6,611 bases of DNA from NCBI GenBank assembly GCA_023251595.1, contig JAHEYM010000232.1, positions 1-6,611 of the forward strand. Direction: 5' to 3'. Under the pieces are notes generated by a model. That model saw only the letters and a list, made by a program, of their open reading frames with translations. It had not been told where the DNA came from and made no database searches. Origin of the DNA: Bacteroidota bacterium. Lineage in GTDB: Bacteria; Bacteroidota; Bacteroidia; AKYH767-A; JABDAW01. Below, piece after piece: positions 1 through 5,550 of this stretch (positions within the stretch are counted from its first letter, which is position 1; each line of letters starts with the position of its first letter). The position numbers and the translations under genes were made by a program.

Positions 1-252
1 GTGTTGAGACAATTCAGAAATGAATTATACGATGCCGGAGGATTTGATGAATTGATGTTGGAAAAACAAGCTATTAAACAGGAACAATGGCAAACAGTAA
101 TTACCAAGTGTGAAGATATTGAGGGATATAAGGAGAAGTTTTTAATTGGGGCATATAAAGAATTGCGAGCGAATTACGCTACGCAAGTTCCGTATTCATT
201 TTGGGGAAAAGTATTCGAGGCGTTTCTTAATTCCGACTTCAACGACCAATGA
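1..252 (+). CDS. 3' end of an unidentified gene upstream of the methyltransferase
   Basis: The frame is open from the first base of the window to a TGA at 250-252. The GTG at base 1 may be an internal codon, so treat this as a C-terminal fragment of 83 residues or more. The visible part is polar and mixed-charge, with a helical-looking stretch rich in E, K and Q (about residues 18-50) and an aromatic C-terminal segment (YSFWGKVFEAFL). There is no signal peptide, membrane segment or motif I recognise, and I do not assign a function. Its stop overlaps the start of the next gene as ATGA at 249-252. The two are therefore probably co-transcribed and translationally coupled, which suggests a related role in the element. 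It is almost certainly a real gene, because the overlap and the coding-like composition agree. Confidence 0.6.
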   Translation: MLRQFRNELYDAGGFDELMLEKQAIKQEQWQTVITKCEDIEGYKEKFLIGAYKELRANYATQVPYSFWGKVFEAFLNSDFNDQ

Positions 253-1061
253 AACCGCCTATTACCTATTACGGTGGAAAACAAAAACTTGCTCCAAAAA
301 TTCTCCCTCTAATTCCCGAACATACGCTTTACTGCGAACCATTTTTCGGAGGCGGAGCCGTATTCTTCGCAAAACCACCATCGGAAATCGAAGTAATCAA
401 CGACACCAATGGTGAACTGATTAACTTCTTTAAAGTAATTAAAAATAGTTTCGCTGAACTGGAATGTGAAATACAATCTACACTTCATAGTCGGAAATTA
501 CACGCTCAGGCAGAGGTGATATATAAAAATTCAGAATTATTCACTGATATCAAAAGAGCGTGGGCGTTGTGGGTTCTTGCAAGTCAGAGTTATGCTTCGA
601 AATTAAACGGTTCGTGGGGGTATGACCGCAAGGAAAATAAATCGGGAAAACAATTAAGTGAAAAACGAATCGCATTTACAAAGCATTACTCAGAGCGATT
701 AGAAAAGGCGCAGATTGAATGTTCGGATGCTTTGAGGGTTATTGAATCGCGGGATAGTAAAGAAAGTTTCTTTTACTGTGACCCGCCGTATTTCAACTCT
801 CATCAGGGACATTACAAAGGATATTCGGAAAAAGATTTTGAGAAACTTCTTTCCTTACTGGCAAACATTAAAGGGCGTTTCCTGCTCTCATCCTACCCTT
901 CTGATATTCTCGAAAAATATTCAAAGAAGAATGGTTGGTTCACTTACTCTCTCGATGTAGCGCTCTCCCTTGCAAGTGCAAAGAATGCAACACGAACACG
1001 AAAAACGGAAATGCTGACAGCGAATTATGTGGTCTTAAATTCATCGCTGTTTCAGCAATAG
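249..1061 (+). CDS. D12-class (Dam-like) DNA adenine N6-methyltransferase
   Basis: Transfers a methyl group from S-adenosylmethionine to the N6 of adenine in a specific DNA sequence. The product is 270 residues, the usual size for the MethyltransfD12/Dam family. Visible motifs in order are YYGGK at 7-11 (motif X, matching the W/Y-GGK start of Dam proteins), EPFFGGG at 30-36 (motif I, the SAM-binding FxGxG loop), INDTNGELINFF in the following segment, and the catalytic DPPY at 178-181 (motif IV) followed by a GYSEKDFEKLL helix. All key residues are present, so it should be active. The ATG at 249 fits because it starts at motif X and overlaps the upstream stop. No restriction endonuclease is visible next to it, so it looks like an orphan methyltransferase. 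On a mobile element such enzymes commonly protect the element from host restriction or act in regulation. The target sequence cannot be read from the protein. Confidence 0.93.
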   Translation: MKPPITYYGGKQKLAPKILPLIPEHTLYCEPFFGGGAVFFAKPPSEIEVINDTNGELINFFKVIKNSFAELECEIQSTLHSRKLHAQAEVIYKNSELFTDIKRAWALWVLASQSYASKLNGSWGYDRKENKSGKQLSEKRIAFTKHYSERLEKAQIECSDALRVIESRDSKESFFYCDPPYFNSHQGHYKGYSEKDFEKLLSLLANIKGRFLLSSYPSDILEKYSKKNGWFTYSLDVALSLASAKNATRTRKTEMLTANYVVLNSSLFQQ

Positions 1062-1158
1062 GACTATATATTTTTTACTCGCAATTTTTTTCTGCACGTC
1101 CGCTACGACTGAGCAACTTTTCAAAAATAGTTCCTTAACAATTAAATAAATAAAAACC

Positions 1159-2064
1159 ATGAATGAAACACTAAAATCGCGTAATGCCTATGACATCGCC
1201 ACAGGCGCAGTCATTAATCTGTTAGAACAAGGTATTGTTCCGTGGCGCAAGCCGTGGACTTTAGCCGGATGGCCCAAGAACCTGATAACCGGAAACCGGT
1301 ATCGTGGAATTAATTCAATTCTCCTTGCCTCACTCAATTATCCGAAAAATTTCTTCCTGACTTATGATCAGGTTAGGGTAGCCGGAGGAATGGTGAGAAA
1401 AGGAGAAGAAGGACACAATGTTGTATTTGTGAAGTGGTTGGATAGAGAGGATATAGGAACGGCGGAAATTCAAAAGATACCGTTGCTACGCTCCTACAAG
1501 GTATTCAATGTAGAGCAGTGCGAGGGACTTTCGGATTTACCGATGAATATCTTCAAAGTAACTGACCCGATTGCCGCCGCCGAGGAACTGTACATGAAAA
1601 TGCCCGGACACCCTGAAATTAAACATGTGGATCACAAAGTCTATTATCACCCATGTTACGATTTCATCAACATGCCAAAGCGGGACTCATTTAAAGATAA
1701 CGAAAGTTATTACGGAAACCTGCATCACCAAATGATTCATTCCACCGGAAGCCGGAACCGATTAAACCGCGACGAAAACATGTTTATGTCGGAATTCGGA
1801 CAAGATTCTTTCTCGAAGGAAGAACTGACCGCCGAAATCGGAACTTGTTTTCTCAATACAATTGCGGGAATTAATGAGAAGGATTCTTCCTACAGTGTCG
1901 CGTATGTGCAAGGTTGGATTGAAAGATTGAAGAATGACAAGAAGCTGATTGTCGCAAGCGCGGCAAAAGCGCAACGTGCGACTGAGTACATCCTCGGTTT
2001 GATTGTTCCTCCTGAACAAAAACACGAAGCAATGCTGAAACATCTTGAATCCATTACAGCATGA
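1159..2064 (+). CDS. ArdC-like antirestriction protein with altered zincin motif
   Basis: The product is 301 residues with the two-part layout of ArdC-family proteins. The N-terminal part (about 5-130) is the ArdC-N (DUF1738) ssDNA-binding domain, recognisable by NLLEQGIVPWRKPW, a GNRYRGIN segment and FFLTYDQV. The C-terminal part (about 150-290) matches the MPTase-PolyVal zincin domain: YYGNL, then HHQMIHSTG, then RLNRDE, then KEELTAEIG. Family members usually read HELxH at the active site. Here residues 190-194 are HQMIH, so the catalytic Glu is Gln191, and the following TGH is TGS (Ser198). The downstream Glu226, in the usual ELxAE position, is kept. The protein may therefore bind DNA and perhaps metal without cleaving peptides. 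ArdC proteins act in the recipient during conjugation against restriction. The gene starts 97 bp after the methyltransferase behind an A-rich leader and ends in an ATGA overlap with the SymE-like gene. Confidence 0.88.
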   Translation: MNETLKSRNAYDIATGAVINLLEQGIVPWRKPWTLAGWPKNLITGNRYRGINSILLASLNYPKNFFLTYDQVRVAGGMVRKGEEGHNVVFVKWLDREDIGTAEIQKIPLLRSYKVFNVEQCEGLSDLPMNIFKVTDPIAAAEELYMKMPGHPEIKHVDHKVYYHPCYDFINMPKRDSFKDNESYYGNLHHQMIHSTGSRNRLNRDENMFMSEFGQDSFSKEELTAEIGTCFLNTIAGINEKDSSYSVAYVQGWIERLKNDKKLIVASAAKAQRATEYILGLIVPPEQKHEAMLKHLESITA

Positions 2065-2294
2065 GGAAGTTAGGCACTTTACCTGCAAAACGCCTCCGGA
2101 GGGTCTATTACGGACATTACGAAGACCACCTTCTGCCTTACCCGGTCATACGTCTCGGGGGCAGGTATCTCGCACTTTTAGATTTCGACATTGGTGACAC
2201 CGTAGAAGTGACGATGGAAATAGGAAAAATTACTATTTCCAAAATAGAAAGACCGCTACCTATGGTAGCAGAACCGAAGCCCTGTCTTAAATGA
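2061..2294 (+). CDS. SymE-like AbrB-fold protein
   Basis: The product is 77 residues. The stretch from about residue 26 to 63 (YPVIRLGGRYL, then FDIGDTVEV, then GKITISK) follows the pattern of SymE-family proteins, where P-x-I-x-L-x-G-x-W/Y-L is followed by a GF..G..V.V hairpin and a final G-x-I-x-I strand. In E. coli, SymE is an SOS-induced toxin with an AbrB-like fold, held down by the antisense RNA SymR. Many homologues sit in mobile elements, where their role is unclear. The start codon overlaps the ArdC-like stop as ATGA (2061-2064), so translation is probably coupled. I see no obvious antisense promoter across the 5' end. A short basic N-terminus (KLGTLPAKRLRR) precedes the fold. The 3' end of the gene forms one arm of an intrinsic terminator. 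A DNA-binding regulator with the same fold is the main alternative. Confidence 0.72.
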   Translation: MRKLGTLPAKRLRRVYYGHYEDHLLPYPVIRLGGRYLALLDFDIGDTVEVTMEIGKITISKIERPLPMVAEPKPCLK

Positions 2295-2306
2295 CGGGGC
2301 TTTTAT
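2278..2306 (+). terminator. Intrinsic terminator of the methyltransferase-ArdC-SymE cluster
   Basis: AGCCCTGTC (2278-2286) pairs with GACGGGGCT (2293-2301) across a 6-nt loop, giving a 9-bp stem with one G-U pair. It is followed by a short U-rich tail (TTTATT). The stop codon of the SymE-like gene lies at the loop and the start of the 3' arm. Confidence 0.8.
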
Positions 2307-2435
2307 TAAATCAAAAATAATTGCATAAAGTTGAGGGTTAATGATTCATTGATATGTACAATAATTAATTTGAATTTACATATAAATAATTTTTTTTATT
2401 GACCGTCATGTTGTATTATTGCAGTTGAATTCAGA

Positions 2436-2617
2436 CGGTACAATTGCATCACTCAATTGTATTGGGGATAAGAGAAAAATTTGGGGAAGCCCAAATGACT
2501 TATTTTTTATCTGAAGATTAAAATTCAGTTAGTCATCCCACTAACTGCCCTTCAAATAAAAATACTGTTATCGAAACTGATTTGAAATCAGTTCATATTA
2601 TATTTTAATTAAAATAT
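2436..2617. repeat. Cluster of perfect and near-perfect inverted repeats
   Basis: Five stems follow within 182 bp. TACAATTG/CAATTGTA (2439-2446/2454-2461) extends to 11 bp as plus-strand RNA. ATTTGGG/CCCAAAT is at 2479-2485/2490-2496. CAGTTAG/CTAACTG is at 2526-2532/2541-2547. AACTGATTT/AAATCAGTT is at 2575-2583/2585-2593 around a single G. An 18-bp perfect palindrome lies at 2600-2617. A longer-range pairing, 2543-2557 with 2640-2654, encloses the last two. It is 15 bp with two G-U pairs if the RNA is minus-strand, but has two C-A mismatches if plus-strand. Confidence 0.65.
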
Positions 2618-2654
2618 TGAACAAAAAATGCAAACGAAGATTTAAAAGGCAGTT

Positions 2655-2696
2655 AAAATAAAAAGGTGTGCCATAGCTTACGACTATGACACACCT
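2655..2696 (-). terminator. Strong intrinsic terminator, minus strand
   Basis: Read on the minus strand, AGGTGTG-T-CATAG (2696-2684) pairs with CTATG-G-CACACCT (2676-2664) around a 7-nt loop, making a continuous 13-bp stem. The single non-Watson-Crick pair is U-G on this strand but C-A on the plus strand. The stem is followed immediately by TTTTATTTT. Both facts support transcription from the minus strand. Confidence 0.8.
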
Positions 2697-2755
2697 CACT
2701 TTGCGGAACTGAACTCCCAATTCCGCCGACATCCATACTAACACGTATGAGGTGG
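2656..2755 (-). ncRNA. Candidate small RNA of about 100 nt
   Basis: A self-contained transcription unit is defined by a Bacteroidota-type -7 box at 2760-2767 and the terminator at 2655-2696. There is no room for a meaningful coding frame. The predicted transcript folds well: a hairpin CATAC/GTATG (arms 2749-2745 and 2738-2734), a hairpin GCGGAA/TTCCGC (2726-2721 and 2708-2703, 12-nt loop containing GGGAGTTC), and the terminator hairpin. Its 5' CACCTCA (2754-2748) can also pair with TGAGGTG (2698-2692), which overlaps the 5' arm of the terminator, so two folds compete. I recognise no named RNA family. It may act as an antisense RNA to a plus-strand leader transcript of the 202-residue gene, or on a target elsewhere. 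The ends are estimates from promoter and terminator positions. Confidence 0.55.
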
Positions 2756-2759
2756 GGTG

Positions 2760-2767
2760 CAAAGGTA
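2760..2767 (-). promoter_or_regulatory. Bacteroidota-type -7 promoter box for the minus-strand small RNA
   Basis: The minus strand reads TACCTTTG, an exact fit to the TAnnTTTG consensus of Bacteroidota primary promoters and identical to the box upstream of the tRNA-Leu gene. The expected start is about 5 nt downstream, near 2755. A clear -33 TTG at the right spacing is not evident. Confidence 0.6.
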
Positions 2768-2807
2768 TGAGAAATAATCAACAGATTGTAACTCAAACCA
2801 AAGGGAA

Positions 2808-2846
2808 GGCCAGTTTAGCGAGTGATTCGCTGGGCTGGCTTTTTTA
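2808..2846 (+). terminator. Intrinsic terminator upstream of the 202-residue gene, plus strand
   Basis: A 14-bp stem (2808-2821 with 2827-2840, loop GTGAT) is followed by a run of T to 2845. Four positions (2808 and 2814-2816) pair as U-G or G-U, valid only in the plus-strand RNA. No coding region lies between the previous terminator (2306) and this one. It must therefore end a non-coding plus-strand transcript or act as an attenuator in the leader of the gene starting at 2923. Confidence 0.75.
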
Positions 2847-2922
2847 TGTCATATAAAGATTATTCATAATGCTCAAAATAAAAAGTTCAGGTTAGAAGAA
2901 AAAACAACCCCAAAGTATCGCT

Positions 2923-3531
2923 GTGCAAAACAAGAATACATATCAAATTTCCGAAATTCTTCTCCAAATGATGAGGGAAGAATATTCACGTTTGCAATCA
3001 GAGAAAAAATCTAATCCCACTATTATTCAAAGTTTAATTGAGGAAGAAAGAATTCGTCAAATAGTCAGAGAAGAAATAGAACTGAATTACTTGCATCAAA
3101 CGGTGCAGGAGGCTAAAAAGGTTAATCGTAGTCGTATGTCTGGTTACATAAATAAAAGCGTCATAGGATGGCCTCCTGGTAAAGAAAATTCGTTAGAGAT
3201 ATTTTATAGTGCTTTGGTTAAATACCGTCTGCTTTTCTGCGGGTCTGATCTTTTCAAAAGTCATTTTATTGGCGTTGAACTACCAAGAGAAAAAATCATA
3301 TGGCCAAACCCGATAAATGAACTCGTATATATGTTCGTTAGATTGAGGAAGGAAAATATTATTCCTCCGTCTGAAGAAAAACATAAGCAATTATGTGTTC
3401 ATTTTCTAAATCAGTATGGAGAACCCCTTGACAACCGAAGTTTAGCTGTGCATCTGCAAAAAGGGGTGGCAGATGATGACAGAGTCCAATTACTTGAAAA
3501 AATCATTTTGGAAGTTTTAAAACATAGTTAA
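2923..3531 (+). CDS. Hypothetical protein with RteC-like C-terminal region
   Basis: The product is 202 residues if translation starts at the GTG at 2923; ATG codons at 2968 and 2971 would give about 187 residues. The first 75 residues are charged and helical (REEYSRLQ, EEERIRQIVREEIE), compatible with a coiled coil. The C-terminal half has the pattern KIIWPNPINELVYMFVRLRKENII, followed about 25 residues later by FLNQYGEPLDNRSLAVHL. I associate this arrangement (an I-x-W segment, a L-V-x-x-F helix, then F-x-N-x-x-G-x-x-x-x-x-x-SL) with RteC-type and related proteins of Bacteroidota mobile elements. RteC regulates excision of CTnDOT-type elements. The assignment is from pattern memory only and is tentative. 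No signal or membrane segment is present. It lies after a terminator-bearing leader and before the helix-turn-helix and integrase genes, consistent with a regulator of element mobility. Its stop overlaps the TTAA array. Confidence 0.6.
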   Translation: MQNKNTYQISEILLQMMREEYSRLQSEKKSNPTIIQSLIEEERIRQIVREEIELNYLHQTVQEAKKVNRSRMSGYINKSVIGWPPGKENSLEIFYSALVKYRLLFCGSDLFKSHFIGVELPREKIIWPNPINELVYMFVRLRKENIIPPSEEKHKQLCVHFLNQYGEPLDNRSLAVHLQKGVADDDRVQLLEKIILEVLKHS

Positions 3532-3559
3532 CAGGGTTAATACAGTTAACCTTGTTAAC
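3527..3559. promoter_or_regulatory. Phased TTAA array and interrupted palindrome, probable operator
   Basis: TTAA occurs at 3528, 3537, 3546 and 3555, an exact 9-bp period. The whole also forms a near-perfect inverted repeat with 14-bp arms (3527-3540 and 3546-3559, one mismatch) and a 5-bp spacer TACAG. Both ends are GTTAAC, a GTTAAC also falls at 3545-3550, and a further GTTAAC lies at 3597-3602. No T-run follows, so it is not an intrinsic terminator. It overlaps the stop codon of the preceding gene and lies about 100 bp before the preferred start of the helix-turn-helix gene. That fits an operator or a set of binding sites for an excisionase, recombinase or repressor. Confidence 0.6.
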
Positions 3560-3654
3560 ACACCCATTGAAATTAATTTAATGTGTGTGAACCGAAGTTA
3601 ACTGTTTCCGAAAGTTGTCGTCATATTTTTACAGCAGAATACAGAATACACTTG

Positions 3655-3996
3655 ATGAACTCACGAATTTATACTAAAGAAGCAATGAAAGAACTAGTCT
3701 ATAAAGACCGACGTTCAGTTTGGAACTGGTGTCGGAAAATGGGTGTGAGAATTTTCTGTGATATCGGGAGCAACCGTAAATATCTAAACAGAGAAGAATT
3801 TGAGTTTGCGAAATGCCGGGAAATATTTAAATATATTAATCGGAAAAATAAACCAGAATACATCCAGTCAAATATAAAGTTTTTTTCTGAATACCTGGAA
3901 GCAAAAGAAAACAAAGAGAAAAAACAAATTAATTATCACAAATATGTTCCATCATCAGAAATTGAAGCATCATACTTGTCAAGGTTGCTATCTTAA
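3655..3996 (+). CDS. Small helix-turn-helix protein, likely excisionase or regulator
   Basis: From the ATG at 3655 the product is 113 residues. An in-frame ATG at 3583 would add 24 residues (MCEPKLTVSE and on) but would put the start close to the TTAA array, so I prefer the internal start. The N-terminal part reads IYTKEAMKEL, then DRRSVWNWCRKMGVRIF, then NRKYLNREEFEFAK. This is the layout of a MerR/excisionase-type winged helix: a helix starting TKEAM, a recognition helix around SVWNWCRK, then a wing and a conserved KYxxxxEF. The C-terminal part is Lys-rich and helical. It lies 14 bp before the recombinase gene, the usual place for an excisionase or directionality factor. It probably binds the element's attachment region or the nearby TTAA array. 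It could instead be only a transcriptional regulator of the integrase. Confidence 0.68.
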   Translation: MNSRIYTKEAMKELVYKDRRSVWNWCRKMGVRIFCDIGSNRKYLNREEFEFAKCREIFKYINRKNKPEYIQSNIKFFSEYLEAKENKEKKQINYHKYVPSSEIEASYLSRLLS

Positions 3997-4010
3997 ATTC
4001 ACGAGCTACA

Positions 4011-5444
4011 ATGGTGCACCCAATGGATAAAAAACCGCTGAACATACCGCCATCAAAGGGTTTTAAAGGGCTTACGGTGTATTGTTACCGTTGCAAAACC
4101 AATGTTTCGGAGGTATGTAAAGAAACTGGAAAGGCTTTGAATCGTTGCCCTTATGGAGATAAACACACGTTTAAGATATATATACATGTACCGGGAACGC
4201 AGAATACGAGGAAAACGAAGACGCTGGAAACAAGAAATTTAGACGAGGCAACTAGACAAGCTATGGAATTTGAAAGGGAAGTCAAAAGTGGACAAGTTCG
4301 TGTTGAGCCAAAATTTGAGCGGAATTACAAAAGGGAAGTTCAAAGAACGGAAGAAATTAAACCGGAATTACTGGTTCACGTTCTCGCACGATACATAGCA
4401 TTTTTACGCAACGAGGACGTTCCGGCACATCGCGCAAAAGAGCGGAGCGAAGAATATGTTAAGGATTTGGAGAGAAGTTTCATGCGATTAAAAGATTGTC
4501 TCAGAAAAAACGGACACGACCTGAATTCGTTTTTATTGAAGGATATAAACGACAAAGTTATCGGAGAGCTGTATAAATATTTGGATAATAGAAAGCAATC
4601 ACCAAGGTCGTTCAATAAAAGTTTGACGCATTTTTCTTCCGTCATGAAATGGTACTGCGAAGAATATGATGTTCCGGTAAAAAATTGGTTTGCACGAATA
4701 AATCGGAGAACAACTATATATAATCCGCAGTCAATTTCAAAGGAAGATTTTGACGAACTTTTGAAAAAGATTACTCCTGAGAATGGAATACAAAAATATG
4801 ATAAGGGAGCAAAACGCGAACGCAATTTTTACAGATCGTGGCTTGCAGATGGATTTCAGTTAGGATTATTTTCCGGTCGTCGAAGGGAGGAAATAGTGAC
4901 GCTAAAGTGGAGTGATGTTGTTGAAGATAAGGAAGGAAAACCATTATATATAAAATCGGCGGATATAAAAGTAAATCGAATTCAGCACCGATCAGAGGAA
5001 GAGAAAAAATACATATATATACCTTTGACACAGGAGCTTAAAAATCTGCTCAGAACGCTTGGGTACGATTCAAACAGAGGAAGCGGTAAATACCTGTTAG
5101 CTCCGGAGAAAGAAAATGGAAGTAGTCGCGATCTCATTATGGATGATCTTTCTCGCGGGTTCAGCCATTTCTTTCGGAAGTTGGGAAAAAAGGAGGAGCT
5201 CAAATTTGGATGTCTCAGGAAAACCTACATTTCCCATCTCCGGGCATTTCTTGGCAATAATGCGAAATACATCACCGGTCACACGAACGATGCAATTATC
5301 GACCGCCATTATCAGGATCCGGCAATCATGGTAAGCACCGCGGATAATTTCGGTGTTTATACTGCAAGAAATACTCGTGAGGATGAAATCGAAAAAATAC
5401 GAACGAAACAAGCAGTTGAACCTACAAAAACTATCGAAAGATGA
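4011..5444 (+). CDS. Tyrosine recombinase (integrase) of the mobile element
   Basis: Catalyses site-specific integration and excision through a phosphotyrosine intermediate. The product is 477 residues from 4011; an ATG at 4023 is an alternative start. A zinc-ribbon-like N-terminus holds Cys25, Cys28, Cys36, Cys46 and His52. An AP2-like arm-binding segment follows (HVPGTQNTRKTKTLETRNLDEA, about 59-80). The SAM-like core-binding domain spans about 117-230 and the catalytic domain about 242-450. Active-site residues visible are Arg291 (GLFSGRRREEIVTLKW), a Lys at 332 or 333 in the beta-hairpin, Arg403 (CLRKT), His424 (ITGH) and the nucleophile Tyr434 (DRHY). The usual His of HxxR is Gly400, which I recall as Lys or another residue in related Bacteroidota enzymes. 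The gene reads toward the 3' end of the tRNA-Leu gene about 140 bp away, typical of elements that insert in tRNA genes. Confidence 0.93.
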   Translation: MVHPMDKKPLNIPPSKGFKGLTVYCYRCKTNVSEVCKETGKALNRCPYGDKHTFKIYIHVPGTQNTRKTKTLETRNLDEATRQAMEFEREVKSGQVRVEPKFERNYKREVQRTEEIKPELLVHVLARYIAFLRNEDVPAHRAKERSEEYVKDLERSFMRLKDCLRKNGHDLNSFLLKDINDKVIGELYKYLDNRKQSPRSFNKSLTHFSSVMKWYCEEYDVPVKNWFARINRRTTIYNPQSISKEDFDELLKKITPENGIQKYDKGAKRERNFYRSWLADGFQLGLFSGRRREEIVTLKWSDVVEDKEGKPLYIKSADIKVNRIQHRSEEEKKYIYIPLTQELKNLLRTLGYDSNRGSGKYLLAPEKENGSSRDLIMDDLSRGFSHFFRKLGKKEELKFGCLRKTYISHLRAFLGNNAKYITGHTNDAIIDRHYQDPAIMVSTADNFGVYTARNTREDEIEKIRTKQAVEPTKTIER

Positions 5445-5462
5445 GAGTCAAAATTGAAAATT

Positions 5463-5495
5463 CCGCACCTTTTTTCTGCACCTTTTCCGCACTTC
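5463..5495. repeat. Three short direct repeats, candidate integrase arm-binding sites
   Basis: CCGCACCTT (5463), CTGCACCTT (5476) and CCGCACTTC (5487) are imperfect direct repeats of CYGCACYTT spaced 13 and 11 bp. A partial inverted copy (TGCGG) is at 5512-5516. They lie between the integrase stop and the tRNA-Leu gene, where arm-type sites of a tyrosine recombinase are expected. The role is inferred from position. Confidence 0.4.
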
Positions 5496-5550
5496 AATAT
5501 TTAGAGGGATTTGCGGTAAATAAAATTCAATTTCGGAGAATAGAAACTGC

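Larger units (their letters stand above)
2307..2922. other. About 615-bp non-coding block dense in inverted repeats
   Basis: No convincing gene is visible on either strand; only very short frames occur. The block is A+T-rich and contains many inverted repeats: 2402-2407/2434-2439, 2436-2446/2454-2464 (11 bp with two G-U pairs on +), 2479-2485/2490-2496 (GAAG loop), 2495-2500/2531-2536, 2511-2515/2524-2528, 2526-2532/2541-2547, 2575-2583/2585-2593, a palindrome at 2600-2617, then the elements listed separately below. Several of these overlap and are mutually exclusive, as in attenuators. The block lies between the terminated cargo cluster and the 202-residue gene. Possible roles are a long leader or structured ncRNA, an oriT or single-strand origin of the element, or both. 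The sequence alone does not decide. Confidence 0.6.

Noticed and set aside
146..415. Open frame of 89 codons in another phase, spanning the first gene and the methyltransferase start
   Set aside because: The overlapping frames form a clean coupled pair and the methyltransferase has clear motifs; this frame's Arg/Thr-rich product looks like an out-of-phase translation.
1762..2088. Minus-strand open frame of 108 codons
   Set aside because: It lies opposite the well-supported ArdC-like gene, has no recognisable motif and no promoter or context of its own.
2400..2425. TTGACC followed by TATTAT as a promoter for the non-coding block
   Set aside because: The spacing is too short for a sigma-70 type promoter, and TATTATTG is only an imperfect match to the Bacteroidota -7 box with no well-placed -33 element.
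2307..2922. Retron, diversity-generating retroelement or CRISPR array
   Set aside because: There is no reverse transcriptase, no regular direct repeat-spacer pattern and no Cas-like gene in the window. The hairpins differ from one another in sequence.
3527..3559. Inverted repeat as an intrinsic terminator
   Set aside because: No T-run follows either arm on either strand, and the regular 9-bp TTAA spacing fits protein binding better.
4376..5411. Several minus-strand open frames opposite the integrase
   Set aside because: All overlap the integrase, are rich in Ser, Phe and Leu as antisense frames of such genes often are, and show no family motifs.
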